DNA of 64,000 nt from Todiramphus chloris collaris (Eukaryota > Chordata > Aves > Coraciiformes > Alcedinidae). The DNA is taken from contig JANVCC010000130.1 in the NCBI GenBank assembly GCA_025345505.1, positions 7,086,745 to 7,150,744 on the forward strand, in the 5' to 3' direction. Both the position numbers and the translations under genes were made by a program. Below are positions 37,001 through 48,261 of the stretch, piece after piece; positions within the stretch are counted from its first letter, which is position 1; each line of letters starts with the position of its first letter. The notes under the pieces are model-generated. The model made no database searches, was not told the DNA's origin, and saw only the letters and a program-made list of their open reading frames with translations.

Positions 37001-40000
37001 CAGAGCTGTGGCAGGAAGACATATAACACCTTCACACTATGGGGCAAATGGAAGAACAGTATAAAGTATTTCGAAAAGCCTTATCTTTACACATGCCCCT
37101 ATAAAGGGGATATTCACTACCTAAATTTATGCATCACACAATGAATAATTCTTGGTAGATTGTGCCCAATATTCCCAAAGGCCTTCTTACCCATATGAAA
37201 GGGAGCACAGATAACTAACATGCAAATTGCAGCCCCTTAGACACTGCACAAGAGCACATGTAACATACGGATGGCTTTAATCTAGTTCAGCCTTTTGTGC
37301 TCTCCCATTCATTGCTTTTTTTTTCTGCAGTCCTTCCTGCTGACCACTGGTACACTAATTCACCAAATCAGAAACCCTGTCAGCTCTCTCATTCTCAGCA
37401 GATACGTTGTAACACAGACATTTATAACTGGTGAGGGGGCAAAAAAAAAGTGAAAAAACAAACTTACACAATCACAAAGGCAGCATTTCCAAAGCTCAAG
37501 TTTTTACTTCAAGTCTTGACTTAGTTCAGGTTTTAGCTAAAGCACTAGTTAGTTCTTCATTTGTGCAACTGTGACAAATACAGGTTTTGCTGAAAGCATA
37601 GATGGTCAAGCTCTCAAAGCAAGGAAAAAAAATAATGTTCCAAAGCTGTGAAATTCAAAGGATCAGGGCTAAAAAACTAATTAAAGTTATTTAATTGCTC
37701 AATTAAAAATAAATTGTGTTTTTCCTGTAGTCTCATGAATCTCAGAGTAAATTTGTGATTTCTGAATGCTTGAGGTTAGCAGTGCTTGCAAAAAGGCATG
37801 AACCCAATAAGCTGACCTGTTAGACATGAGAAGAGGTGAAGTGGAAGACTAAATAATGTGACTGACATACGATTTGAAAAAGCAAAAAGAACTTAGTCTC
37901 AACAAGATTTCAACCCTGCTGACACTCATGTTAACTTGCACTCTTAGGCTGAAGCATAGATGGGATCTGAGCCTATGGGTCACAATTCACCCTCCTACCT
38001 CTTTCCTACCTTCTGCTGCCTTCTACCAGGTGGCAGATAAGCACAACCTTTGTGCCTAGGCTAGCGCAAAAATGATGTATCCTTCTTAGTTTCACTGAAA
38101 TACAAAAAAAAAAATAAGAAGAAAAAATAATCAAAACAAATCCATGGGACAAAACTTTTAGCCATCATACTTTTATCTTTTTCCTGGTTGCTGATCAGAG
38201 CTAAGGTTCATGGAAAACCATGGCTCTGTGACAATCGGAGAGGACGGCTCTGTACTTGCCACAGAGCCTAAGAAAGTCTTCATGCTCCAAGAGTCTCAGG
38301 GGTTTTAAAAAAAGTCAATTCTTAGAAGTTTCTTTCTACTCTGAACAGGAAGCTGCTTTCTTTACCTTCAACCAATTAAGTCCAACAAGCTCAATTGAGC
38401 AATTGCAACGATAAATCAGCTTTAATATGATCTTGGCCAGCAGCCCTGGCATCTGTCCACTTTTAACTTCAGCTCTTCTTCCTCACCATCCACTTTAGAG
38501 TATTCATTTTAACTCTGAACACCACTACCTGCAGACAGTTGCACCTTGCCCAGCTCTGGTGGTTATACTCATGCAGCAACCAAACTAGCATGATGGGATC
38601 TCTGGCCCAGCACAGAGTCCTATAGCCATCAACAAAGATTTCAACTAGGTGCACTGAAAGAGAAGCAGCTTAGAGAGTCAGCCCTGCTGGAAAGGTACCC
38701 CAGTGTATGGGCTACTTTCTCCTTAAATGCCTCTGCTCTCTGTGTGACATTTCAGGCTAACTAGAGAAGCCAGAGGCTACCCAGATGCATGGCAAAGGAG
38801 CTGGGACTATTTCAGACAGTCCAGGGACAGTGGGACGAACTGTAATTCATTTACCTTAAATTTGTAAGCAAAGTGACATACGAATGCAAGATGCCAGATA
38901 GAGTAAGCTGACTGGAAATGGAGAAGATGGGTTTCAGATGGGACCTATATTCATGCAAGACTAGAAGCTGAGGGCAGAAACAGCAGAGACACCACACAGA
39001 ACAAAAGCCTCACCATACACTTGATAATATATAGTTTCTTCTAGTCACCTTTACCTTGGCTTCCCTTGGCCAAGTCTGTAAAGCAGTGAGGAATCAGATG
39101 AGCAAAGTGGGTGCTGAGCAGGGCCTCTGCAGGTAGGTGCACACTGGTATCTTAATGGCATAGAAAGGAAAGGTATTTTTCTAATGCCTGGTGCAGGCAG
39201 ATGTGCTCCATCCCTGTGTGATGCTCTCAGCTCTCTGGATGGAAAGCACCAACTCCAAGGCTAAAATATTGGTTTTCTCTTAGTATATGGAACGCCAATT
39301 AACCTCATTGGAGCAGTGTGGGTACACTGAGAAGATTACACTCCTCAATGTGCAGTTACAGCTGTATTGTAAATGCAACATTACACACTTTCTATTATGG
39401 TTCAAGACTGTTACACTCTTCAAGACTGTTATAAACCTCAGAAAACAGGGGTTTATAATGGAAACACTGAAACACTCAACTCTAAAAGCCCCAGCAGAGA
39501 GGAAATACAGCTATAAATTCTGCTTCTGTTTTCCAGCATATACATTGACAAGGTATGAAGAATATGTATTTCTACACTTAGAACAGACAGATGTACACAT
39601 TCTTCAGGGTAACCTTTGCTTTAAGAGAGGAGGATGGAAAGAGTTCAATCTGGAAAGAGCAACCTTTTGTCTTGTCTTTTACATTGTTACTGCAATTGCA
39701 ATAATGACATAAAAACAGCAACTGAAATTTAGTAGCCTGTGCACAGGGGCTGGATTCTGGATGCACTCCTTTTTAAAGGGTGGGTTATGTTTCCATGGCT
39801 AGCAACAAAAAGGCACAACTGCCTCCAAAACCCTTCAGCCTTCTTTTTCCTTTGTGGTGGTTTTTTTGGTTTTTCTTTTTTTTCCAAAAAGAATTGACTA
39901 TTTGGATACTGTTCAAATGATATTGTAAATCAACTTGCTATCCATTGCAAAAATAGATATTCTCTTCTACTTATAATCTGGTCCCTAGCTTCTTAGCAGT

Positions 40001-40392
40001 ACCAAGGAGCAAAATTTGGACAAGCAATTACTGGACTTGCTAACATAAAAAGACTGCAATCTGTTTAGCAAGAGAAAAACAAGCAGGCAACTCTACTATT
40101 GCTGAGGCTGTGGCATTAGAAATTTCTTCAGATATTAATAGCAACGTCAGAGGTGGGTCAATATAATCCCATTAGCCACATCATGCTGTTTGACTTCTGA
40201 TATGTACAAGGAAAGGAAAACAAAACTGACACAATTGCTTTTTGGGAGGTACGCTGATGTTGGGTCAACAGGGAAATCCATGCCTGTTTTAGACATTGCA
40301 GCCTGACTGGCAGATGGGGAAAAGCAGAGCAGGGAGGTCCATGCATTTTGCTGGCACAGCCCTCATCTTTAGGAGGCAGTGGGGAGACACCC

Positions 40393-40410
40393 CTGCTGCT
40401 GCTGCTGCTG
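40393..40410. repeat. (CTG)6 trinucleotide repeat
   Basis: Six perfect CTG units in a locally GC-richer patch. Open frames cross it, but nothing supports coding. Confidence 0.9.
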
Positions 40411-42041
40411 CCCATACAGGGCTCAACGCAACAGGAGGTCCCACCGTCATCTTCCTTCTCAGGCACCTGCACTGCCTGGAGTATTTGGTGGCATGCCTGG
40501 CCAGGCATCTGCTCTGGAAACAGAGCTGCCAGTCCTGCAGTGGCTCTGTGGACTGGGTTAAGTTGGCGTGCATGGTGTCAGTGTACAGGGAAATAGCCAA
40601 AACTCAGCAAGGTTTCATGCAGATATGGTCCCTGTCTTTTATAGTAGTGCTGCTCACATTTGGGAAAGTTTCTTGACCATGTAGGGAATGCTTTCAGATT
40701 CAGACACCCCCATAAATTATTTTCTATTATATACATATTGGCAGCATCACTAATACTGTAAACAACAAGAATATAAGAGACGTCAAAAGTCTATGAGGTG
40801 TACAAAAAACTTCACATGAAAACCAGCCCACAGACCCTCCCCATTACAGCTGCTGGGTTTTTTAAGGTAATGAATTAGTTGTCAGAAAGTTTACCACTTC
40901 TTACCAACACATCTAACAATAGATATAGCATCCTTAATTTAGATGTATATCCCTTCCTTGCCGGTAACCATTTGAGGACACTATTTTTTAACATTTCTGC
41001 ATGCTTGACTTCTGAAGGGCACACACTCATCAGCTTGCTGCTTTATGTCTTTCCCTATGACAGCAGCCTTGGTGACCACAGTGCACAAACCAAACACACC
41101 CAAAAGCAGAACCTCCACATTGACCCAGAGGTGCCAAGTCTTCAAGGGAATTGTCTCATTGTCCAGACTTGTTCAGCATTTGGCAGCATCTGCAGAGATG
41201 AATGGCAAAGCTACTTTATTACCATTAAAAGGGCAACGCAACTGCCAGCAGAACTGAGAATGGAATTTTGCATCTCCTCTTGGGTGAGACCTTTATTAGA
41301 TCCCACCCAAGACGAGGACTAGGACTGACTCCTGTCTTTCCTTCCACCTTTTTCATTTAAATAGGGTCTTGAAGCAGTAGCCAGAGCTAAAAGCTGCCAG
41401 CCTGCTCCGGCAGTCTCCACCATGCCCACTGCTTGCTGTCCCACACCAGCAGCAGTAGCTGAGAACTAGCATCACTGGCCATAAGTAGTGCGTACAGCAA
41501 CTCTGCAGTCTACAGAAGAATTAGTAACCTATTTGTAGGAAAGGACCATCATGGTAATATCGTGTCATTGAGCTCAGTCCCTGTGGATTGCGGATGATAA
41601 CCATCTGATGTGCATTCAGCCCTGGAGGGTCTGCAGAACATCCTTGTGCAAAATACTTCCCCAAACTCTCCAGTAAATGTACACTCCGTTGTAAGGACCA
41701 AGAGCGAGGCTGGAATAGTTTCTCAGGTGCTTACTTGTCAGAGGATCGCAGCCAAAACGTTCAGGAGTGTCCCACCTGACCCACAAAGCACACAAAGCCG
41801 TTTCTCCTCCCTGCGCTATCCTGACCACTGCTCTACTTTATCAAGCAGCAGGATGAAACTGAAGCATTTCCAAGGACTTTAACTGTAGCAGTCGGCACAC
41901 CCGGAGACTTTCAGTCGCCTCCAGTTCAGCAAACAGTAGAAACACTGGAACAAGGAAACGCACACAGGCAAAGGCTGTTGCAGCCACTTATGCAAAATTT
42001 TTATTTGGCTATCTTTCTCTACTAAGACCTAGAAAGTCAAC

Positions 42042-42078
42042 TAAAAAAGAAAAAAAAAAAAAAAAAGAAAGAAAAAGC
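42042..42078. repeat. Poly(A)-rich tract
   Basis: A runs broken by single G (…AAAAAAGAAAGAAAAAG). No retrocopy body was recognised upstream. Confidence 0.85.
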
Positions 42079-42432
42079 AACCTTAATTCAGCAAGAAGCT
42101 GGATGTTACAAGACCCTTCTTCACTAGTGAAAGGTTTCCAGTCCCTACAGGACCTGGGATTCCCTCCCCCACCTTCTTCTAAGATTGAATGGTTATTTAT
42201 TCCCGCTAACCTTTACATAACTGAGCCACCAGCCACACTCCTAACCACAGCTGCAAGGCAGAATGACATCCCTACCCGGCCGGTCCCTCGTGCCAATGCC
42301 TCAGACGGTTCCACAAACCAACCCCAATCCAGATGCCTTTGCCCAGCGATGTGCCACGGGAACGACTTGGCAAAACCTCCCAGCCAAAAGCACGGGGCCA
42401 GGAGGACCGAGGGGTGGGCAACAGGATTTACA

Positions 42433-42460
42433 GCTCCCTCCCTCCCTCCCTCCCTCCCTC
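42433..42460. repeat. (CTCC)n microsatellite
   Basis: About six to seven CTCC units in the CpG island, just downstream of the candidate first-exon donor on the minus strand. It is therefore the first part of the proposed intron. Confidence 0.9.
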
Positions 42461-42494
42461 ACCAACTCCCCAGGAAATACTGGGAGATCTTTAC

Positions 42495-42640
42495 CTTCAA
42501 ATTTCTGCTGCGCCTCCTCCACCGGTTCCTGGTTGGGCTGCCAGCAGGCAGCTGCCCTGCAACACCCCGAGGGGCGCGGTGGAGAGAGGAGTCATCGCTG
42601 CCTCCCACGAACAGACAGGTGCTTGGAAAGCTGCCCTGGG
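42495..42640 (-). other. TBXAS1: Candidate non-coding first exon (TBXAS1 5' UTR); right edge unknown
   Basis: On the minus strand the CpG island contains TTTGAAG|GTAAAG, a good donor with the exon edge at 42495. It lies 13.3 kb upstream of the ATG-exon acceptor. The right boundary (transcription start) is a guess placed between the donor and the ZNF143 elements. An ATG at 42595-42593 opens a 32-codon upstream reading frame (starting MTPLSTAPLG) whose TGA ends at 42497, one base short of the last two exon bases. The reading frame across the donor has no ATG, so the exon is best treated as untranslated leader. Confidence 0.4.
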
Positions 42641-42666
42641 CCCAGCAGCCGGGCAGGGGCGGCGGG

Positions 42667-42685
42667 ACTACAACTCCCAGAAGGC
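42667..42685 (+). promoter_or_regulatory. ZNF143/SBS-type element, left copy
   Basis: ACTACAACTCCCAGAAGGC matches the long Staf/ZNF143-bound element (ACTACAATTCCCAGAATGC) at 17 of 19 positions. Such sites are typical of CpG-island and bidirectional promoters and usually lie within about 100 bases of a start site. Confidence 0.75.
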
Positions 42686-42730
42686 CCCGGGGCCGCGGGC
42701 CCTTCTTCCCGCCAGCTGCGCCTCGCCGCG

Positions 42731-42748
42731 CACCCTGGGGGTTGTAGT
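42731..42748 (-). promoter_or_regulatory. ZNF143/SBS-type element, right copy, inverted
   Basis: The minus strand reads ACTACAACCCCCAGGGTG. The ACTACAA core and CCCAG are kept; the 3' part is weaker. With the left copy it forms an inverted pair 45 bases apart. Confidence 0.6.
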
Positions 42749-42762
42749 CCTCCCGGGGCGGC

Positions 42763-42809
42763 ACCACCCCACCCCACCCCACCCCACCCCTCCCCTCCCG
42801 CCCCGCGCC
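42763..42809 (-). repeat. (CCCCA)n tract, G-quadruplex-prone on the minus strand
   Basis: Five CCCCA units continue into CCCCTCCCCTCCCGCCCCG. The minus strand carries many GGGG runs separated by one base, a strong quadruplex pattern. It sits on the right flank of the ZNF143 pair. Confidence 0.8.
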
Positions 42810-44588
42810 GACATGCCCTTGCTAGGAAGGCAGGCGCTGCGTGGCTGCGAGGGGAGCGAACACTCTGAAACCTATTAATTAAAACAGAACAGAACAAAAC
42901 AACAACAACAAAACCCCACCAACAACAAACAACCTGTATCTACATGTGTACGTCTACATTTTTGTTTACAATAAGGGGCAATAAGTTACCGTCCTTGATG
43001 CTCCTCTCACTCTGGGGGGGCTTCGGTTGGCTGGGAAGGCGGGTGGGGGGAAAGCGAGAAAAGGCTGATAAGCAAGTATTGCCAAAGAACTTTGCAAAAT
43101 CAGGTGGGAAAAACGTAAATGTTCCCATACTCTAATTAGCTAATGACTAGCCTCAAGCCTACAAACGTGCCCGTACTTAACTGTATCTTCCGCTGGAGTG
43201 AATGCAATTGAATCTCATACTCCAGTTGTTCCAGAAACTCAAGGCCTCTAGAAATTATAAGCATGGCTTAGTAATGGTGAGATTTTAGAAGTAATTAAGG
43301 GCTTATCCACATTGGGAGTTGCTGCAGAGTAGCTTCACTTGCATAACTCCCCTCCCCGGCACTGGACATGTATTTCACACTAATACTGCTTTATTCTGAA
43401 TTAGTTTGCATCATCTGGGCTTTCAGTTCACAAGCTACCTTCACCCAAATTGATAGACTTGTGCAAGGTGAGCCTAAACTGCATGTTCTGGCTTTACCCT
43501 GTTCTTGAGCCTCTTTTTCAGCATCTCTTCCCAAAAGCTAGCCACTTCTTTTGAAAACTAGAGGTGAAGTTTCTCACACAATTGCTGCTGACCTGAATTT
43601 GGGACATCAATAGGAGCACTAAATGCCACGAGACCCACAAAAAAAAACCCCTTTCAGAGCGTGGCCCTATTTGCCTAGCTGGGAATGTTTGTTTTTCTAA
43701 CACTGAGAGGAAGGCTGTGCAGAACAGAGCAAACTCTCCTTTCAGAGCAAAATCTCCCCTTAGTTACTAGTCTTTGTGGGTAGCAAGTTTTAATGATAGT
43801 TCATGGAGAATATAAAATTCATAATCAGACCAGACTATATTCAAAGACAAAGTTTTGCCCAAATTTTATTAATTGCACATGCATAAGAAATGTGAACAAT
43901 ATTAATGTACAATGAGCCAGAGAAGTTCTTCCAAGACCAGTATGTATTAAGCCCATGGATACACAAACAGCTCTCCCTTACCTGAGGTGAAGAGGTGGAG
44001 AAGGAAAAGTCCTAGATAGTGGAAAAAAAAAAACATGTGAGTGATGCAGGAGCTTTTAGTGCACAGACAGATCATACCCATGAAGACTTCTTAGCTTTTA
44101 CACAGCACCATGCCACAGACATCTCTGTGCAGTTAGATGGCAATGTTCCTAAATGAAGATGACTTCCCAGAGCTTGGGATGTATTGTGAAGGCAGACACA
44201 GAGTCCTGCCAGAACTGCAGAGAGTCCACACTGCTCCATGGCTTGTAGCACTGAGACACAGTCCAGCTCTGTGCAGGACCAGCAGGCAGCTGCAGGTCTT
44301 CTTAAACTCGAGTCAAACTATTGAACTGCTTCTGGACTCCATTTGGCCCAGGGAAGGGTTTAGCTACTTTGCAAGGGGCTACAGCTCATCTTGTACTTCT
44401 AGAATAAGCTGGCAGCGCATGAATAGCATAGTTAAGCCATAACATGGATAAGTCTTCCAGGATAATTGAGATTCTGCAGTAAGTGACTTTTAAAAGTAAG
44501 TTTTCATGGACTTGCTAGAAAAATGTGAGTTTTGACCTAGCACTGTTCATTCCAAGATTTCTGAATAATGTTTTTTAATGCAGGTTTC

Positions 44589-44662
44589 AAAAAGAAAAAA
44601 AAAACCCAAACAAAAAAACCCAAAACAAACAAACAAACAAACAAAACCCCCCCAAAAAACCA
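44589..44662. repeat. A-rich (CAAA)n/poly(C) simple repeat
   Basis: A runs, CCCAAA units and five CAAA units end in a C run followed by A's. Probably length-variable. Confidence 0.85.
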
Positions 44663-47600
44663 GAGAGAAATGAAAGAGTATATTTGTGATTTCAGTTCAA
44701 GTTCAATTGACAGAAGATATATTAATCACTGGCATGTGATTTGCATCAAGAATGCCAGTACTGAAGCAGAGACATAGAAGAGCTGGAATGTATTGCTTCC
44801 CAAGATCTTGTGGCATTAAGAGTGGAGTTATGTTTGTTTTCTTTTTTTGTTCTGAACTCGGTAGCATTTAGTTGACGGAGGCAGTATCACTTATTAAAAA
44901 TGAGCCATAAGAGAACTGCTTTTGTGAACACACAGGATTATTACTTATTCCAACAGATATTTTGTTAGTTTCTGAATCTGCAAAGACTTGCATAACTAAA
45001 TACACCATGAATAAGTCCATTGAAATTGCTAAGGTCTGTCTAGTGTTTTTATCTTTCTATTTCCCAGAACAATAATGGTCTCAGCCATCTATTATTTGCA
45101 AGAATTCACAGATAAAATCAGAATAAAGAGGAAGCATGGATAATATAGCAGCAGACCATCCTATTGTTTTGTTGGAGTAGGGAAATCCACTGGAGACTAA
45201 ACTTTTTGTAAACATCAATCTGATACTGGTTGCCCTTCTTCCCTTCCCGAGGGGCTAGCTGACATGGGGAACCTCCGCCCACCCCATTCACCTGACTGCC
45301 TCTAACATGGAACTGAAAGAGATGCCATCTGTAAGGACCACAGGAGGATGAACACAGTTCTTTTCCCATATGGAAAGGAGAAGTAAAATCCAAGTGCAGA
45401 TGATTTCCCAATAGCAGAAGGCAGGACAAGAGGAAAAAATAAATAATGCCAGTGGTGCCCGAGATAAAAAATCCCACTGCCTTTCACAGGGGAACTTTCT
45501 TAAAACAGCTTATGTCTCCTTGCACAGAGAAGAGTGAGCTAAATTTGCAGTGCCATTCAGCCTCACACATGGCAAAAGCTTTCCACATTTGCTTCCATAT
45601 TTTGGAAGAGACCAGAGCTTTCCTCAGCACATTCTCTTAAACACCTAGTAGGCAAGTGAAAAATGAAGCTAAAGCTGAAACAATAACCTCCCAAAGTGTT
45701 GAGCAGCAAACCAAAGGACCAAAATGTTCCCGTTTCCCCTGAATACATTTCACAGCTGCATCCTGGTTTCCTGGGCACTTGCTGAGATGGGAGCTGATGC
45801 TGCCATCTCACCCTGGCCCCAGCAGTTTCCTGCTCTGCCACACAGCCTTGAGGGATTTGCAGGACATTTTCACTGGGGCTTGGCTGGCCACAAGTGAGCG
45901 GTGAAATCAGATTCCCAAACAGTAGATCAGATGGTGAATACACAGTGTGCACAATACTTAATTTTGTCCTTTGTAACCTTGATGATGTTAGAAGTAAAAC
46001 TAGAGGGACGCTAGTTCCTTCCTAGGAACAGGGCAGTTCCTTGTCATGTGACCCAAAAGAAAGGGCTATTCTCCCTCTCTCCCTCCCCTCTCTCTGGGGA
46101 AGGCTTTGCCTTCCTAGACTTGGCCCTTGTGGCAGATGAAATGAAGCCATGGAGGGAGTCTGGGCTGGGGAAGCTGCAGGAGGAGCTGTATCCCAGTGGG
46201 CATTATTTTTACCAGCAGATGGAGCAGGGCTGGCATGGGAAGAGTGAGCTGTAGGAGCAGAAGGTCCTCCTGCCTCCAGCCACACCAGCCCCTCTCCCTG
46301 GAGAGGCTTCTCCTGTCCTGCCTCTGCCCTAGAGGCATCTCATATTTCTTGCAGGAGGTCTTTCTCATTTCCTCCACTGGCTGGAGGATCCATCCCAAAG
46401 CTTTCTAGAGATGAGGCTAAGTCTTTCCCAGGGCTGCCTCTTTGCACTGGTTCTTGCAGAAAGCTGAACACGGTGAGAAGAGTTGATGACTGTAAAAGCT
46501 TTCATCCTTGTTTCCCAATGGTGCATGCATGTCCATGCTCCATGTCCACAGACACTCACCTACCCTTTTGCTGTTTGGCTGTCAACTACCTTTAGTAGAT
46601 GGAGACCTGCTACATACCTGTACTTACCTTCTGTTTCTTCTAAACGGGTTCAATGTCATTGTCTGTAGTGGGCAGCTAGGTTATTTTCCACTCTTCTTTC
46701 TGTTTCTGATGAGTTTAAGCCAGGATCAACAAGAAAGATGGGTATGTTCATGTCAGGTCAGCAAATTAAACCTACTGAGCTAAGAATTACTAGATTCCCA
46801 AGGTGAAAAATCAGAGATGGAGATGGAAATTGAGATTAAGTACTCTTTTCCTGCTTAGCCTTGGCAATGGAAATGAATGAAAAATAACATGTAGCCTTCT
46901 CCCTCCCACCCGCTTGCCTTAGGGCCCCTCTTCATGACTTATTCCCCACCACCACCCACTTCTTCATCCCTTTCACTTCCTTTTTTGGTGAGATTGTGAG
47001 ACACAAGTCCTTCTGCAGCTCCCATCCATCCTATATGTGTCAAGCTTTAGAAAACAGAGATAACAGTCTTCCCTTGATAAGTACACATCAGTGTGTTGGT
47101 CCCATCATGCAATGCTGCGGATGTGAATAACACAGCGGGAGAAGGCGAGGAGAGTACTGACAACTGCATTTTCATCTGCCAGTTTGAAGAGGAACATGTC
47201 AGACACCAGCACGCTGTGCTGCCTCAGTGGGTCAGTTCTGCAGAGGCAACTCCTCCACAGGCAGCAGGCCTCCTCATGGTGAAGCTGCTCATGAAATAAG
47301 GTGGTCCAGGGCACAAGAAGGGACAGCAGGCTCTGATACCTCCTCAGTGGGCAGCACTGAGTGGGAATTACACTCATCCAGTGGATAATACAGATAGAGT
47401 GTTGCTACTGTGGGTAAGGTTGAATGCAAATGTAAAGATGGTCAGGTTTTCCTTTGAGTAATGCAAAGTGCTGTGCAGGAGACAACAAACTGTGCAGAAT
47501 AAATGCTATCTTTTTTGCAGAGGGAGACATTTGCTGGTAACATTTATGCCACATTCTTCCCTCTTTTGCCTTTTGGTTTTCATTATTCCACTTTTTGGAA

Positions 47601-48187
47601 TCAGTTCATTCTTCTTCCTCAAAGGAGTGTGAATATTTTCTTTTTTATAGTTTTAAAAGCATCTTTTTTGTTTATGTCATATTATATGATCTTTATCATC
47701 ATTAATTAAGACATCACCTGGTGTTATGCCCACAGGGGCAAATACAAGCTTTGTAAATGGAAAAGTACATCAGTACCTCATTTGCTTAATAATAGCCTAC
47801 ACATTTGAAGCCAAAAGGTAGCTGAGTAGCCCCAGTATGTTCCAAAACTGCCATACTGGTGACATGTATTTTAGCTTGTGGTAAAAAAATAGAGATGATC
47901 GAAAATCCTGCAGCTCATACCTGAAAAAGGACAGCATGAAAACAGCATGATTTGTAGTCTGTCTTCTACTTTTTTAGAGGCAGAAAGAGATCCTGCTGCA
48001 GAAAATGCCTTTGACATAGATGTTTGAGTGATCTGCTACATAGACAGTAAGGAATAGCATTTTATAATCCTTTTTATGGGGTATTAAAAAGCCAAAGTGT
48101 CCAAGTTTTCTAGTAGGAAAAGCAAAATATTTCAGGGTTTGAACAGAGGCACCATCTGCATCGGAGTGACCTCAGACTGATTGACTG

Positions 48188-48261
48188 TGGGTGTGCGTGT
48201 GCGCGTGTGTGTATGAGTGTGAGCGTGAGTGCACGCGTGTGTGCATGTGTGTGTCTGTGTT
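48188..48261. repeat. Imperfect GT/GC alternating tract
   Basis: About 74 bases of mostly alternating G and pyrimidine (GTGTGCGTGTGCGCGTGTGTGT, then GTGAGCGTGAGTGCACGCG and so on). The CG-containing alternation is a classic Z-DNA-prone pattern. It looks like an old (GT)n repeat enriched in CG steps. Confidence 0.85.

Larger units (their letters stand above)
34056..42259. other. Non-coding stretch, probable 5' intron of TBXAS1
   Basis: Contains a GC-rich but CpG-poor patch at about 35.65-35.96 kb, a (CTG)6 run at 40393-40410 and a long A-rich run just before the CpG island. Several frames overlap in the 35.2-35.9 kb and 40.3-40.7 kb patches, but none shows splice sites or a recognised family. 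Confidence 0.4.
42260..42860. promoter_or_regulatory. CpG-island promoter, probably TBXAS1 upstream promoter, perhaps bidirectional
   Basis: This is the clearest CpG-rich, GC-rich block in the interior of the window, set in AT-rich DNA. It contains two ZNF143-type elements in opposite orientation, (CTCC)n and (CCCCA)n tracts, and a consensus minus-strand splice donor at its left edge. No TATA box is evident, as usual for CpG-island promoters. Orientation for TBXAS1 is inferred from the donor and from the acceptor at 29174. A rightward transcript (HIPK2 by mammalian synteny) may share it, but I see no plus-strand first exon I can defend. Confidence 0.72.

Noticed and set aside
42263-42897. Several long overlapping frames (up to 214 codons) across the CpG island
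   Set aside because: GC-rich DNA has few stop codons. Frames are open on both strands at once and encode low-complexity Pro/Ser/Arg-rich text.
46048-46254. 68-codon plus-strand frame that reads like soluble protein
   Set aside because: Could not be assigned to any family and has no supporting splice or start signals.
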